A DNA stretch of 64,000 nucleotides. Source: Pseudomonas eucalypticola. GTDB lineage: Bacteria; Pseudomonadota; Gammaproteobacteria; Pseudomonadales; Pseudomonadaceae. Positions 1 through 16,788 of this stretch are shown piece by piece. Positions within the stretch are counted from its first letter, which is position 1; each line of letters starts with the position of its first letter. The DNA is taken from assembly GCF_013374995.1 (NCBI RefSeq), contig NZ_CP056030.1:823501-887500 (forward strand). The letters are read 5' to 3'. Position numbers and translations under genes: made by a program. The notes below the pieces were generated by a model. It was not told the origin of the DNA, did no database searches, and saw only the letters and a program-made list of their open reading frames with translations.

Positions 1-1941
<1,941 letters not shown>

Positions 1942-1960
1942 TTGCCCGGCTCGCTCCGTT

Positions 1961-2058
1961 CCCCTGTGGGACCGGGCGAAGCTCGGGAAGCGGTCACCGC
2001 GGTGCTCCAGCTACACCGCGTAGCACGCTTCCCGAGCTGCGCCCGGTCCCACAAGGGG
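1961..2058. repeat. REP-like imperfect palindrome downstream of dapB
   Basis: Arms at 1961-1992 and 2026-2058 are near-perfect inverted copies (5' arm begins CCCCTGTGGGACCGGGC, 3' arm ends GCCCGGTCCCACAAGGGG), separated by about 33 bp. The core TGTGGGACCGGGC recurs at 28810 and near 63950. It resembles the extragenic palindromes scattered through P. putida-group genomes and lies directly after the dapB stop. It may also act as a 3' end or mRNA stabiliser; no T-tract follows it. Confidence 0.75.
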
Positions 2059-2230
2059 CGGCGGTGGGCGGTGTGTTGGCGCGATAAAGCTCGCCGCGGG
2101 GGCCGCTGCGGCGTACAATATGCCCCTCGAATCCCCCGTTTTACCCCGCCAAGCGATCCCTTGTCGCATTCCTCTGCCTTTCAGGCTCAATGGCGGTAGA
2201 TAAAAAAATCATTTTTCTGTAAGCTACAGC

Positions 2231-2309
2231 TTTAGTGTGTCCACTAAAAGCGCGCAGATAATTCGATGAAGAAGCGGGGTGACGTGTCTATACGTCATTC
2301 CGCTTTTTT
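2231..2309 (+). promoter_or_regulatory. carA leader attenuator (terminator hairpin with competing pairings)
   Basis: The terminator is a 14-bp stem (2272-2285 with 2292-2305, two G-U pairs) with loop GTCTAT and six Ts (2304-2309). Upstream, TTTAGTG (2231-2237) pairs with CACTAAA (2242-2248), and AAAAGCG (2246-2252) is complementary to CGCTTTT (2301-2307) in the terminator's 3' arm. The leader can therefore form 1:2 plus 3:4 (termination) or 2:4 (antitermination). It stands 45 bp before the carA start, so transcripts reaching carA must read through it. Confidence 0.7.
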
Positions 2310-2358
2310 ACAACCTGCGATCGCCCTTTCAGGTTTTATTTACGGGAGGTCTTCTTGA
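2266..2358 (+). CDS. Possible 30-codon leader ORF overlapping the carA start
   Basis: An ATG at 2266 opens a frame of 30 codons (starts [14 protein letters not shown], ends FIYGRSS) that spans the attenuator hairpin and stops with TGA at 2356-2358, overlapping the TTG start of carA (TTGA). The overlap would allow translational coupling or ribosome-controlled attenuation. No clear Shine-Dalgarno sequence lies ahead of the ATG, so translation is uncertain. I recall attenuation being proposed for carAB in other pseudomonads, with a shorter leader peptide than this one. Confidence 0.3.
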   Translation: MKKRGDVSIRHSAFLQPAIALSGFIYGRSS

Positions 2359-3491
2359 CTAAGCCAGCCATACTTGCCCTTGCTGATGGCAGCATTTTTC
2401 GCGGTGAAGCCATTGGCGCCGACGGCCAGACTGTCGGTGAGGTGGTGTTCAACACCGCAATGACCGGCTATCAGGAAATCCTTACCGATCCTTCCTATGC
2501 CCAGCAAATCGTTACCCTGACCTACCCGCACATCGGCAACACCGGTACGACCCCGGAAGACGCCGAGTCGAACCGTGTATGGTCCGCCGGCCTGGTCATT
2601 CGCGACCTGCCACTGGTGGCCAGCAACTGGCGTAACACCCTGTCGCTGTCGGACTACCTGAAGGCCAACAACGTTGTCGCCATCGCCGGTATCGACACCC
2701 GCCGCCTGACCCGCATCCTGCGTGAGAAAGGCGCCCAGAACGGCTGCATCATGGCCGGCGACAACATTTCCGAAGAAGCGGCCATCGCCGCCGCGCGCGG
2801 CTTCCCGGGCCTCAAGGGCATGGACCTGGCCAAGGAAGTCAGCACCAAGGAAAGCTACCAGTGGCGCTCCAGCGTCTGGAACCTGGCCACTGACAGCCAC
2901 CCGGAAATCGCCGACAGCGAACTGCCGTACCACGTGGTTGCGTTCGACTACGGCGTGAAGCTGAACATCCTGCGCATGCTGGTAGAGCGCGGCTGCCGCC
3001 TGACCGTGGTGCCGGCCCAGACCCCTGCCAAGGACGTCCTGGCCCTGAACCCAGATGGTGTGTTCCTGTCCAACGGCCCAGGTGACCCCGAGCCTTGCGA
3101 CTACGCTATCCAGGCCATCAAGGAAGTGCTGGAAACCGAGATTCCGGTGTTCGGTATCTGCTTGGGTCACCAGCTGCTGGCCCTGGCTTCCGGCGCCAAG
3201 ACCGTGAAGATGGGCCACGGCCACCACGGTGCCAACCACCCGGTCCAGGACCTGGACACCGGCGTTGTGATGATCACCAGCCAGAACCACGGTTTCGCCG
3301 TGGACGAGGCCACCTTGCCAAGCAACGTGCGGGCGATCCACAAGTCGCTGTTCGACGGTACCCTGCAGGGCATCGAGCGCACCGACAAGAGCGCGTTCAG
3401 CTTCCAGGGCCACCCTGAAGCCAGCCCAGGCCCGAACGACGTGGCCCCGCTGTTCGACCGCTTCATCGACGCCATGGCCAAGCGCCGCTGA
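2355..3491 (+). CDS. carA: Carbamoyl-phosphate synthase small (glutaminase) subunit
   Basis: Hydrolyses glutamine and channels ammonia to CarB to make carbamoyl phosphate for arginine and pyrimidines. 378 residues: N-terminal small-subunit domain, then a class I amidotransferase domain with catalytic Cys269 (GICLGHQ) and His353/Glu355 (QGHPEAS), the same numbering as the E. coli enzyme. The start is TTG at 2355, preceded by GGAGGT at 2345-2350; no ATG is available near the conserved N-terminus. Expression is probably limited by the attenuator-like leader. carB follows after a 137-bp gap. I recall PAO1 having an extra ORF between these genes; here there is none. Confidence 0.97.
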   Translation: MTKPAILALADGSIFRGEAIGADGQTVGEVVFNTAMTGYQEILTDPSYAQQIVTLTYPHIGNTGTTPEDAESNRVWSAGLVIRDLPLVASNWRNTLSLSDYLKANNVVAIAGIDTRRLTRILREKGAQNGCIMAGDNISEEAAIAAARGFPGLKGMDLAKEVSTKESYQWRSSVWNLATDSHPEIADSELPYHVVAFDYGVKLNILRMLVERGCRLTVVPAQTPAKDVLALNPDGVFLSNGPGDPEPCDYAIQAIKEVLETEIPVFGICLGHQLLALASGAKTVKMGHGHHGANHPVQDLDTGVVMITSQNHGFAVDEATLPSNVRAIHKSLFDGTLQGIERTDKSAFSFQGHPEASPGPNDVAPLFDRFIDAMAKRR

Positions 3492-3628
3492 GTGAAGCCG
3501 TCGCAAGCGTAATGCGCGCCGCGCAGGCCCCGCTCCAAGCGGAGATTGCCTGCCCGGCGCCGCCAAAGAATGTTCAAGGCGGCTCGCCTCAGGGCCTGCC
3601 GACTGACCTGCGGATTTGAGTGACAACC

Positions 3629-6846
<3,218 letters not shown>

Positions 6847-6850
<4 letters not shown>

Positions 6851-7323
6851 ATAAATACCCCATGACCGTCCAGGGCGCTCGCGCCCTGGAAGAGGAGCAT
6901 GCCCACCTGACCAAGGTGGTGCGGCCCAAGCTGAGCCAGGACATCGGTACTGCGCGCGAACTGGGTGACCTCAAGGAAAACGCCGAATACCATGCCGCCC
7001 GCGAACAGCAGGGCATGGTCGAGGCGCGTATCCGCGACATCGAAGGCCGCTTGCAGAACGCCGTGGTCATCGACGTCACCACCATCGAGCCAACCGGCAA
7101 GGTGATCTTCGGTACCACCGTGGAAATCGCCAACGTCGAAACCGATGAGCGGGTCAAGTACCAGATCGTCGGCGAGGACGAAGCCGATATCAAGCAGGGC
7201 AAGATCTCGGTGGGTTCGCCTATCGCTCGCGCCCTGATCGCCAAGGAAGAAGGCGATGTCGTGGCGGTGAAAACCCCCGGCGGCGTCATCGAGTACGAGA
7301 TTGTCGAAGTCAGCCACATCTGA
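6847..7323 (+). CDS. greA: Transcription elongation factor GreA
   Basis: Rescues backtracked RNA polymerase by stimulating transcript cleavage. 158 residues: N-terminal antiparallel coiled coil with the acidic tip region ([18 protein letters not shown]) and a C-terminal FKBP-like domain ending in [13 protein letters not shown]. It overlaps carB by 4 nt, matching the carA-carB-greA operon reported for P. aeruginosa. The next membrane-protein frame overlaps its 3' end. Confidence 0.98.
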
Positions 7324-7747
7324 TGGCCGCGGCCCGTACGCGACGGGCGCGATCATCTGGCAGCTCGCCCAGGTACTCTGGGTGGGCGGCCTGTGGGTTC
7401 TGCACCTCGGCGTGATTCCGGCGCTGGCCCATGTCGGGCTGGCCCCGGCGCTGATCGAGGACATAGGAACGCAAATCGGCGGGTTGCTGACCGGTTTCTG
7501 TGCATTCTGTGCCGTCGTGCAGATGCTGGTGCTGGTCAGTGGCCAGGGGTTTGCTGCCCTGTGGCGGGACATGCGTGGACAGTTGCTGTCCATGGCCGTG
7601 CTGGTTGCCGCGCTGTATGGCGGGGTGACACACTGGTCGCCCGAACCGCTGCGCTGGCAGTTGTTCTGTTACCTGGCGATGGGCCTTCTGGGCCTGGCGC
7701 TGGTGTTGCAGCCGGTACCGGGCAGGGCGCGCGAGGCGCGCCACTGA
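7301..7747 (+). CDS. Small membrane protein, DUF4149/TMEM205-like; start uncertain
   Basis: The frame encodes up to 148 residues with about four hydrophobic helices ([66 protein letters not shown]), resembling the DUF4149 family; function unknown. The open frame begins at TTG 7301 inside greA without a good ribosome-binding site. The obvious ATG at 7323, which overlaps the greA stop (TGATG), is in a different frame, so either the start is non-standard or a small indel displaced the N-terminus. It is convergent with yhbY, 13 bp apart. Presence of the gene is secure; the start is not. Confidence 0.7.
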   Translation: MSKSATSDGRGPYATGAIIWQLAQVLWVGGLWVLHLGVIPALAHVGLAPALIEDIGTQIGGLLTGFCAFCAVVQMLVLVSGQGFAALWRDMRGQLLSMAVLVAALYGGVTHWSPEPLRWQLFCYLAMGLLGLALVLQPVPGRAREARH

Positions 7748-7760
7748 CCGCGGGTCAACA

Positions 7761-8069
7761 TCACTTGTAGCGGTGGATGTTCGACAGCTGCTTGTTGGGC
7801 TGCGGGTTGCGGCGGTAGATCAGCGCTTTCTTGCCGATGGTCTGCACCAGCTCGGCGCGGCCTGCCTTGCACAGTTCGGCAATGATGGCGGCACGGGCTT
7901 CGCGATCTTCGGCGCGAATCTCGACCTTGATCAATTCGTGATCGACGAGCGCGCGCTCGAGTTCGTCGGTAACGCCCTCAGTCAGGCCATTGCCTGCCAC
8001 AATCAGAACAGGTTTCAGATCGTGGCCAATGGATTTGTACTGTTTCTTCTGCTCGTTAGTGAGCGGCAT
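7761..8069 (-). CDS. yhbY: CRM-domain RNA-binding protein YhbY
   Basis: 102-residue single CRM (CRS1-YhbY) domain protein associated with pre-50S ribosomal particles in E. coli. It starts MPLTNEQKKQYKS and contains the family GxxG loop in LIVAGNGLTEGV. It is divergent from rlmE, another 50S maturation factor, with a 101-bp promoter region between them. Size and full-length sequence agree with the family. Confidence 0.95.
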   Translation of the reverse strand: MPLTNEQKKQYKSIGHDLKPVLIVAGNGLTEGVTDELERALVDHELIKVEIRAEDREARAAIIAELCKAGRAELVQTIGKKALIYRRNPQPNKQLSNIHRYK

Positions 8070-8170
8070 AATCTGACCCTTAGTTTGGATTTTGCAAAAA
8101 TGGCGGCCATTTTACCCGAGGGCCCGTGGATCCGCCCAATTAATCACGACCCTTATCATCGAGGTGCCCA

Positions 8171-8794
8171 GTGGCCCGTTCCAAAACCAGCCTTGGTTGG
8201 CTGAAAGAACATTTCAACGACCCTTACGTCAAAATGGCGCAAAAGGATGGCTATCGCTCGCGCGCCAGCTACAAATTGCTCGAAATCCAGGAAAAGTACC
8301 GGCTGATCCGCCCTGGCATGAGTGTGATCGACCTCGGCGCGGCCCCCGGTGGCTGGTCGCAGGTGACCAGTCGTCTGATTGGCGGCCAGGGGCGTCTGAT
8401 TGCGTCCGATATCCTGGAAATGGACAGCATCCCGGACGTGACCTTCATTCGCGGCGACTTCACCGAAGACTCGGTATTGGCCGAGATCCTGGAAGCGGTC
8501 GGTAATTCGCACGTGGACCTTGTGATTTCCGATATGGCCCCCAATATGAGTGGTACGCCCGAGGTCGACATGCCCAAGGCCATGTTCCTGTGCGAACTGG
8601 CACTGGACTTGGCGGGCCGGGTGCTCAAGCCCGGTGGCGACTTCGTGATCAAGATTTTCCAGGGTGAAGGCTTCGACCAGTACTTGAAGGATGCCCGCAA
8701 GAAGTTCGACAAGGTGATCATGCTCAAGCCCGATTCTTCCAGGGGCCGCTCCCGCGAACAATACATGCTGGGGCGCGGTTACAAGGGCGAGTAA
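8171..8794 (+). CDS. rlmE: 23S rRNA 2'-O-ribose U2552 methyltransferase
   Basis: RrmJ/FtsJ enzyme that methylates U2552 in the A-loop of 23S rRNA with SAM. 207 residues. The SAM-binding motif [11 protein letters not shown] is at residues 52-62; later parts of the catalytic tetrad lie in [11 protein letters not shown] and VIKIFQGEG. The start is GTG at 8171 with GAGGTG just upstream. It sits upstream of ftsH as in many proteobacteria, but 210 bp separate them here, so ftsH may have its own promoter. Confidence 0.97.
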   Translation: MARSKTSLGWLKEHFNDPYVKMAQKDGYRSRASYKLLEIQEKYRLIRPGMSVIDLGAAPGGWSQVTSRLIGGQGRLIASDILEMDSIPDVTFIRGDFTEDSVLAEILEAVGNSHVDLVISDMAPNMSGTPEVDMPKAMFLCELALDLAGRVLKPGGDFVIKIFQGEGFDQYLKDARKKFDKVIMLKPDSSRGRSREQYMLGRGYKGE

Positions 8795-9004
8795 AGGGCA
8801 GGCAGGGAAGGTGGCGAGGTAGCCCATAGCTTTTTCCAATCGGCCGGAATGCCTCGCCTGGATCGACATCGTGTAGTCTAGTTTTCACAAAGGGTTACAG
8901 ACGGCACCTGCAGACACGTAGGTTATGTAGTAAGTTAAGCCGGTGATTATCATGCGAAGCACACCTGCGCGTGTTGCGGGTAGCAGGCTTCAGAGGGTAG
9001 CGAA

Positions 9005-10921
<1,917 letters not shown>

Positions 10922-10929
10922 GGCTCGAC

Positions 10930-11781
10930 ATGACTTCAAAGCAGTACCCAACCCGGTTGCCTTGCGGCAACCGGGTTCTTGATTTAAGCCGTACCCATGT
11001 CATGGGTATCCTCAACGTCACCCCCGATTCCTTCTCCGACGGCGGCCGTTTCAACCAGCGCGACGGGGCCTTGCGCCACGCCGAGGCCATGGTTGCCGCC
11101 GGCGCCACCCTGATTGACGTGGGTGGCGAGTCCACCCGGCCGGGTGCGCGCGTGGTCTCGCCCATCGAAGAGCTGGAGCGGGTAGCCCCCATCGTCGAGG
11201 CCATTGCCCGCGAACTGGATGTGATCATCTCGGTGGATACCTCCACGCCCGCGGTCATGCGCGAGACGGCGCGCCTGGGCGCAGGCCTGATCAACGACGT
11301 GCGCTCCTTGCAGCGTGACGGGGCGCTGGACGCTGCCGCGGCCACCGGCCTGCCGGTGTGCCTGATGCACATGCTGGGCGAGCCGGGCGACATGCAGGAC
11401 GACCCCCGGTACGTTGATCTGGTGGGTGAAGTGACGGGTTTTCTCGAGGCGCGCATGCAGGCGTGCGAAGCGGCGGGTATCCCGGCCGAGCGCATCATCC
11501 TCGACCCGGGCTTTGGTTTCGCCAAGACGCACGCGCACAACCTCAGCCTGTTCAAGCATATGCAGGCGCTGGATGCCCTTGGGCGGCCGCTGCTGGTCGG
11601 CGTGTCGCGCAAGAGCATCGTTGGCCTGGCACTGGGTCGCCCCGTCTCGGAGCGGCTCTACGGCAGCTTGGCGCTGGCCGCATTGGCCATGTTCAAGGGC
11701 GCACGGATCCTTCGGGTGCACGATGTGGCCGAAACCGTCGATGTCGTACGAATGATCACAGCGGTCGACACCGCTGAATAA
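10930..11781 (+). CDS. folP: Dihydropteroate synthase
   Basis: Condenses p-aminobenzoate with dihydropterin pyrophosphate in folate synthesis; target of sulfonamides. 283 residues, TIM barrel, with both family signatures: [15 protein letters not shown] near residue 25 and [11 protein letters not shown]. It follows ftsH by 8 bp. A 12-bp perfect hairpin lies within codons 7-16, so translation or transcription of folP may be damped relative to ftsH. glmM follows after 16 bp. Confidence 0.97.
   Translation: MTSKQYPTRLPCGNRVLDLSRTHVMGILNVTPDSFSDGGRFNQRDGALRHAEAMVAAGATLIDVGGESTRPGARVVSPIEELERVAPIVEAIARELDVIISVDTSTPAVMRETARLGAGLINDVRSLQRDGALDAAAATGLPVCLMHMLGEPGDMQDDPRYVDLVGEVTGFLEARMQACEAAGIPAERIILDPGFGFAKTHAHNLSLFKHMQALDALGRPLLVGVSRKSIVGLALGRPVSERLYGSLALAALAMFKGARILRVHDVAETVDVVRMITAVDTAE
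10950..10977 (+). promoter_or_regulatory. Strong hairpin inside the first codons of folP
   Basis: AACCCGGTTGCC (10950-10961) and GGCAACCGGGTT (10966-10977) are perfect complements around the tetraloop TTGC. The stem starts 20 nt after the folP ATG and is followed by CTTGATTT, which has too few Ts for a typical terminator. It could be an intragenic attenuator, a pause site or an mRNA-processing stem between ftsH and folP. Confidence 0.6.
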
Positions 11782-11797
11782 GAATGACGGAGCACAC

Positions 11798-13138
11798 ATG
11801 AGCAGAAAATACTTTGGCACCGACGGTATTCGCGGTCGTGTCGGGGAATACCCCATTACCCCTGATTTCATGCTCAAGCTGGGCTGGGCGGCCGGCATGG
11901 CGTTCCGCAAGATGGGTGCCTGCCGCGTGCTGGTCGGCAAGGACACGCGCATCTCGGGCTACATGTTCGAGTCGGCCCTTGAGGCAGGCCTGTCGGCCGC
12001 CGGCGCCGACGTGATGCTGCTGGGCCCGATGCCCACGCCGGCCATCGCCTACCTGACCCGTACTTTCCACGCCGAGGCGGGGATTGTCATCAGTGCATCG
12101 CACAACCCCCATGACGACAACGGCATCAAGTTCTTCTCGGGCCAGGGCACCAAGCTGCCCGACGAGATCGAGTTGATGATCGAAGAATTGCTCGACACGC
12201 CGATGACCGTCGCCGAGTCGAGCAAGCTGGGCAAGGTATCGCGCATCAACGATGCGGCCGGCCGCTACATCGAATTCTGCAAGAGCAGCGTGCCCACCAG
12301 CACCGACTTCGCCGGCCTCAAGCTGGTGATCGACTGCGCCCACGGTGCCACCTACAAGGTCGCCCCCAACGTGTTCCGCGAGCTGGGCGCCCAGGTCACG
12401 GTACTGTCGGCGGCGCCTGACGGCCTGAACATCAACGACAACTGCGGCTCCACCCACATGGAAGCCTTGCAGGCGGCCGTGCTGGTGGGCCACGCCGACC
12501 TGGGCATTGCCTTCGACGGCGATGGCGACCGGGTGCTGATGGTCGACCACACGGGGGCCATCGTCGACGGTGACGAGCTGTTGTTCATCATTGCCCGCGA
12601 CCTGCAGGAGCGCAACAAGCTGCATGGCGGCGTGGTGGGCACCTTGATGAGCAACCTGGGCCTTGAGCTGGCACTGGAAGAGCTGTCCATTCCGTTCACC
12701 CGCGCCAAGGTGGGCGACCGTTATGTCATGGCTGAGCTCAAGGAGCGTGACTGGCAGCTGGGCGGCGAAAACTCCGGCCACATCGTCTGCTGTCAGCACA
12801 CCACCACCGGTGACGCGATCATCGCTGCGCTGCAGGTCCTGCTGGCGCTCAAGCGTCGTGACGAAACCCTGGCCCAGGCCCGCCACGGACTGCGCAAATG
12901 CCCGCAGGTGCTGGTCAACGTACGCTTCGCCGGCGGGGATGTAGACCCCATCGAACATCCGTCGGTCAAGCTGGCGTGCGAGCGCGTCACCGAGGCCATG
13001 GCTGGTCGTGGCCGCGTGCTGCTGCGCAAGTCCGGCACCGAGCCGCTGGTGCGTGTGATGGTCGAAGGTGACGATGAAAGGGCGGTCAGCGCGTACGCCG
13101 ATGAGCTTGCCAAGGTCGTCAGTGAAGTTTGCGCCTGA
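11798..13138 (+). CDS. glmM: Phosphoglucosamine mutase
   Basis: Interconverts glucosamine-6-phosphate and glucosamine-1-phosphate for UDP-GlcNAc synthesis. 446 residues. The phosphoserine loop [12 protein letters not shown] places the catalytic Ser at 101; the metal-binding loop is DGDGDRV and the C-terminal phosphate-binding loop is [12 protein letters not shown]. It is downstream of folP, as in the E. coli ftsH-folP-glmM cluster, and upstream of tpiA. Confidence 0.98.
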   Translation: MSRKYFGTDGIRGRVGEYPITPDFMLKLGWAAGMAFRKMGACRVLVGKDTRISGYMFESALEAGLSAAGADVMLLGPMPTPAIAYLTRTFHAEAGIVISASHNPHDDNGIKFFSGQGTKLPDEIELMIEELLDTPMTVAESSKLGKVSRINDAAGRYIEFCKSSVPTSTDFAGLKLVIDCAHGATYKVAPNVFRELGAQVTVLSAAPDGLNINDNCGSTHMEALQAAVLVGHADLGIAFDGDGDRVLMVDHTGAIVDGDELLFIIARDLQERNKLHGGVVGTLMSNLGLELALEELSIPFTRAKVGDRYVMAELKERDWQLGGENSGHIVCCQHTTTGDAIIAALQVLLALKRRDETLAQARHGLRKCPQVLVNVRFAGGDVDPIEHPSVKLACERVTEAMAGRGRVLLRKSGTEPLVRVMVEGDDERAVSAYADELAKVVSEVCA

Positions 13139-13203
13139 TACGGCTTGCCAGTAGCCTCCGCGTTGGGTAACATCTGCGCCCACTTTGACCGACGAGGTAC
13201 AGC

Positions 13204-13959
13204 ATGCGTCGCCCTATGGTAGCTGGTAACTGGAAAATGCACGGTACCCGCGCCAGCGTCGCTGAGCTGCTCAAGGGTCTTGGAAGCGAGGCCCTGCCTG
13301 GCGGTGTTGATGTGGTGGTGTTTCCACCGAGCCTGCATGTCGAACGAGTGATCGACGGCCTGCAGGGTGCATCGATCGAAGTCGGCGCGCAGAATTGCGC
13401 GACGCAAACCGGGCAAGGCGCCCTGACCGGCGAAATATCGTCGACTCAGTTGGCTGATGCCGGTTGCAAGCTTGTGTTGGTCGGTCACTCCGAACGTCGC
13501 CAGGTCATCGGCGAGTCGGATGAAGTGCTGGTTCGCAAGTTCGAGGCGGCTCAGGCTGGCGGTCTGATTCCGGTGCTGTGCATCGGCGAGACCCTGGCGG
13601 AGCGTGAGGCAGGCAAGACCCTGGAAGTGGTAGGGCGCCAGCTGAGCAGTGTCATCGATGCCCTGGGCATTGGTGCCTTCGCCAGGGCGGTGATCGCTTA
13701 TGAGCCTGTATGGGCCATCGGCACTGGCCTGACGGCAACGCCAGAGCAAGCGCAGGATGTGCACGCAGCCATTCGCGCCCAATTGGCGGTAGAGAATTCT
13801 GAAGTCGCGCAAGGTGTGCGGCTTCTATACGGCGGCAGCGTGAAGGCGGCCAATGCGGCTGAGCTGTTCGGCATGCCGGATATCGATGGGGGGCTCATTG
13901 GTGGAGCCTCCTTGAATGCAGATGAGTTCGGTGCGATCTGTCGCGCCGCGGGAAACTGA
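13204..13959 (+). CDS. tpiA: Triose-phosphate isomerase
   Basis: Interconverts dihydroxyacetone phosphate and glyceraldehyde-3-phosphate. 251 residues, one TIM barrel. Lys11 (GNWKM), the catalytic His in VGHSERRQ, the catalytic Glu in [11 protein letters not shown] and the phosphate loop YGGSVKAAN are all present. secG starts 4 bp after the stop. Confidence 0.98.
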   Translation: MRRPMVAGNWKMHGTRASVAELLKGLGSEALPGGVDVVVFPPSLHVERVIDGLQGASIEVGAQNCATQTGQGALTGEISSTQLADAGCKLVLVGHSERRQVIGESDEVLVRKFEAAQAGGLIPVLCIGETLAEREAGKTLEVVGRQLSSVIDALGIGAFARAVIAYEPVWAIGTGLTATPEQAQDVHAAIRAQLAVENSEVAQGVRLLYGGSVKAANAAELFGMPDIDGGLIGGASLNADEFGAICRAAGN

Positions 13960-13963
13960 GAAG

Positions 13964-14347
13964 ATGCTGGAAACAGTCGTAGTCGTGTTTCATCTGCTGG
14001 CTGCCCTGGGTGTAGTTGCCCTGGTTTTGCTGCAGCAGGGTAAAGGTGCGGACGCTGGCGCGTCTTTCGGAGCAGGTGCTTCAAATACTGTGTTCGGAAG
14101 CCAAGGTTCCTCTACCTTTCTTAGTAAGTTTACTGCTATACTTGCCGCAGGTTTCTTCATAACCAGCTTGGGGTTAGGATACTTTGCTAAAGAGAAAGCT
14201 CACCAGCTGACTCAGGTAGGGTTACCCGCTCCGGCCGCCGTTGAAGCGCCAACGCAAAAACCGGCGACAGATGATGTTCCGGTGCTTCAAGAGCAAAAGA
14301 CTGATGTGAATGCCACTGACGTACCTCCAGCTCAAGAGCAAAAGTAA
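13964..14347 (+). CDS. secG: Protein-export membrane protein SecG
   Basis: Small subunit of the SecYEG translocon in the inner membrane. With ATG at 13964 the protein is 127 residues: helix 1 ([20 protein letters not shown]), the conserved cytoplasmic loop [23 protein letters not shown], helix 2 ([19 protein letters not shown]) and a Pro/Ala/Gln-rich tail. The frame extends upstream to 13916, but that part overlaps tpiA and is not conserved. tRNA-Leu begins 22 bp after the stop. Confidence 0.96.
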   Translation: MLETVVVVFHLLAALGVVALVLLQQGKGADAGASFGAGASNTVFGSQGSSTFLSKFTAILAAGFFITSLGLGYFAKEKAHQLTQVGLPAPAAVEAPTQKPATDDVPVLQEQKTDVNATDVPPAQEQK

Positions 14348-14369
14348 CAAGGGTTTCAAACGTAGTATT

Positions 14370-14455
14370 GCCGAGGTGGTGGAATTGGTAGACACGCAAC
14401 CTTGAGGTGGTTGTGCCCATAGGGTGTAGGGGTTCGAGTCCCCTTCTCGGTACCA
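14370..14455 (+). tRNA. tRNA-Leu (anticodon GAG)
   Basis: Acceptor GCCGAGG pairs with TTCTCGGT through two G-U pairs, and CCA is encoded (ends 14455). The D-arm, anticodon stem CAACC/GGTTG with loop TTGAGGT (anticodon GAG), long class II variable arm and T-arm (GGTTCGAGTCC) are all present. It reads CUC/CUU leucine codons. It lies directly after secG and is followed by its own hairpin terminator. Confidence 0.97.
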
Positions 14456-14467
14456 ATTAATCAGGAG

Positions 14468-14490
14468 AGCCCGCAACAGCGGGCTTTCTT
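14468..14490 (+). terminator. Terminator-like hairpin after tRNA-Leu
   Basis: AGCCCGC (14468-14474) pairs with GCGGGCT (14479-14485) around AACA and is followed by TTCTT. It is probably the 3' end of the tpiA-secG-tRNA-Leu transcript. Confidence 0.75.
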
Positions 14491-14553
14491 GTCGGTGGAA
14501 GTGTGCGATTGACCCAGAAGGGTATCAGCCGTATACTTTTGCCCCAGCTTTGT

Positions 14554-14630
<77 letters not shown>

Positions 14631-14640
14631 GTTTTACTGG

Positions 14641-14663
14641 AGCCCCTTTTACAGGGGCTTTTT
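14641..14663 (+). terminator. Intrinsic terminator after tRNA-fMet
   Basis: AGCCCC (14641-14646) pairs with GGGGCT (14654-14659) around TTTTACA, followed by a T-run. It is 10 nt downstream of the tRNA and upstream of rimP. Confidence 0.85.
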
Positions 14664-14709
14664 GTTAGCTGAAAAGATCATAGCGCCGGTATTCAACGGC
14701 GTTTCAGGG

Positions 14710-14731
14710 ATGGGCGCTTCGCCCATTTTTT
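14710..14731 (+). terminator. Second terminator/attenuator in the rimP leader
   Basis: ATGGGCG (14710-14716) pairs with CGCCCAT (14720-14726) around CTT, followed by six Ts. It lies 31 bp before the rimP start, so operon expression needs a promoter after it or read-through, plausibly linked to NusA feedback. Confidence 0.8.
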
Positions 14732-14761
14732 ATTTGCATAAGCATGCACGAGGGGGTTCAG

Positions 14762-15220
14762 GTGTCGAGCAAGCTAGAACAGTTGCAGGCCTTGTTGGCC
14801 CCGGTGGTCGTGGCCCTAGGCTATGAATGCTGGGGTATCGAGTTTTCGGCCCAAGGCCGTCACTCAATGTTGCGCATTTATATCGACAAAGAAGGCGGTG
14901 TGCTGGTGGATGACTGCGCCATTGTCAGTCGTCAGGTCAGCGGGGTTCTGGATGTCGAAGACCCTATCGCTGTCGAGTACACCCTTGAAGTGTCTTCTCC
15001 TGGCATGGAACGCCCGCTGTTCACTCTCGAACAGTTCGCCAAGTATGCCGGGGATCAAGTGAAGATCAAGCTGCGTTCCCCTTTCGAAGGGCGTCGCAAC
15101 TTTCAGGGCCTTCTGCGCGGAGTAGAGGAGCAGGATGTCGTGGTGCAGGTGGATGACCACGAATTCCTTCTGCCGATCGACATGATCGACAAGGCCAACA
15201 TTATCCCCAGTTTTGACTGA
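14762..15220 (+). CDS. rimP: Ribosome maturation factor RimP
   Basis: 30S subunit maturation factor, 152 residues. The chosen start is GTG at 14762 ([16 protein letters not shown]), 7-8 nt after GAGGGGG; the ATG at 14744 would add six non-conserved residues and lacks a ribosome-binding site. The family core [12 protein letters not shown] and C-terminal Sm-like region are present. It is the first gene of the rimP-nusA-infB-rbfA-truB-rpsO-pnp cluster. Confidence 0.96.
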   Translation: MSSKLEQLQALLAPVVVALGYECWGIEFSAQGRHSMLRIYIDKEGGVLVDDCAIVSRQVSGVLDVEDPIAVEYTLEVSSPGMERPLFTLEQFAKYAGDQVKIKLRSPFEGRRNFQGLLRGVEEQDVVVQVDDHEFLLPIDMIDKANIIPSFD

Positions 15221-15279
15221 GACGTGCCAGATACTGCGGATCCCGCGGATCCAATGGCTTGCGAAAGGCGAGGCGTACG

Positions 15280-16761
15280 ATGAGCAAAGAAGTACTGCTG
15301 GTTGTTGAGTCGGTATCCAACGAAAAGGGTGTACCGGCCGGCGTAATATTCGAGGCGCTGGAGATTGCTCTGGCAACCGCTACCAAGAAGCGCTTCGAGG
15401 ATGAAGTGGACCTGCGTGTGGAAATCAACCGCCACACCGGTGCCTATGAAACGTTCCGTCGCTGGGCAGTGGTCGAGGATGAAGACCTGGACGACCCGGC
15501 GATCGAGTTGGCCGTCGACCAGGCCCAGGCCAAGAAGCCGGGCGCCGTTGCCGGCGACGTGATCGAAGAGAAGATCGAGTCGATCGAATTCGGCCGTATC
15601 GCAGCACAAACCGCCAAGCAGGTGATTGTCCAGAAAGTTCGTGAAGCCGAGCGCGCCCAAGTGGTTGACGCCTACCGCGAGCGCCTGGGCGAGATCATCT
15701 CCGGTACTGTCAAGAAGGTTACCCGTGACAACGTCATCGTGGACCTTGGCAACAACGCCGAAGCCCTGCTGGCCCGCGAGGACATCATTTCTCGCGAAAC
15801 TTTCCGAGTCGGTGTGCGCCTGCGTGCCCTGCTCAAGGAAATCCGCACCGAGAACCGCGGTCCTCAGCTGATCCTGTCGCGTACCGCGCCGGAAATGCTG
15901 ATCGAACTGTTCCGCATCGAAGTGCCGGAAATTGCCGAAGGCCTGATCGAAGTGATGGCTGCGTCCCGTGACCCGGGTTCGCGTGCCAAGATTGCGGTCC
16001 GCTCCAAGGACAAACGCATCGACCCTCAAGGTGCCTGCATCGGTATGCGCGGTTCGCGCGTCCAGGCAGTCTCCGGTGAATTGGGCGGTGAGCGTGTGGA
16101 TATCGTCCTGTGGGATGACAACCCCGCGCAGTTCGTGATCAACGCGATGTCCCCAGCTGAAGTGGCGGCGATCATTGTCGACGAAGATGCCCATGCAATG
16201 GACATCGCCGTTGGCGCTGACAATCTGGCTCAGGCCATTGGTCGTGGTGGTCAGAACGTGCGTCTGGCCAGCCAGTTGACTGGCTGGACCCTGAACGTGA
16301 TGACCGAATCGGACATCCAGGCCAAGCAGCAAGCGGAAACCGGCGACATCCTGCGCAACTTCATCGACGAGCTGGAAGTCGACGAAGAGCTGGCGCAGGT
16401 GCTGGTGGACGAAGGCTTCACAAGCCTGGAAGAGATTGCCTACGTACCGTTGGAAGAAATGCTCAACATCGACGGCTTTGACGAGGACATCGTCAACGAG
16501 CTTCGCGCTCGGGCCAAGGATCGACTGTTGACCAAAGCCATCGCTACTGAGGAAAAGCTGGCAGACGCCCATCCGGCCGAAGACCTGCTCTCGCTTGAGG
16601 GTATGGACAAGGATTTGGCGATGGAACTGGCGGTGCGCGGCGTGATTACCCGCGAAGACCTGGCCGAGCAGTCTATTGATGACCTGCTCGACATCGACGG
16701 CATTGACGATGATCGTGCCGGCAAGTTGATCATGGCCGCCCGAGCCCACTGGTTCGAGTAA
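15280..16761 (+). CDS. nusA: Transcription termination/antitermination factor NusA
   Basis: RNA polymerase-associated factor for pausing, termination and rRNA antitermination. 493 residues from ATG 15280 ([18 protein letters not shown]). In order: N-terminal polymerase-binding domain, S1 domain ([21 protein letters not shown]), two KH domains ([22 protein letters not shown]) and two C-terminal acidic repeats that bind the alpha subunit or NusG. The upstream in-frame codons from 15259 lack a better ribosome site. infB starts 27 bp later. Confidence 0.98.
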   Translation: MSKEVLLVVESVSNEKGVPAGVIFEALEIALATATKKRFEDEVDLRVEINRHTGAYETFRRWAVVEDEDLDDPAIELAVDQAQAKKPGAVAGDVIEEKIESIEFGRIAAQTAKQVIVQKVREAERAQVVDAYRERLGEIISGTVKKVTRDNVIVDLGNNAEALLAREDIISRETFRVGVRLRALLKEIRTENRGPQLILSRTAPEMLIELFRIEVPEIAEGLIEVMAASRDPGSRAKIAVRSKDKRIDPQGACIGMRGSRVQAVSGELGGERVDIVLWDDNPAQFVINAMSPAEVAAIIVDEDAHAMDIAVGADNLAQAIGRGGQNVRLASQLTGWTLNVMTESDIQAKQQAETGDILRNFIDELEVDEELAQVLVDEGFTSLEEIAYVPLEEMLNIDGFDEDIVNELRARAKDRLLTKAIATEEKLADAHPAEDLLSLEGMDKDLAMELAVRGVITREDLAEQSIDDLLDIDGIDDDRAGKLIMAARAHWFE

Positions 16762-16788
16762 TTAGGCGCGGCCTGAGGAGAGAAGTGC

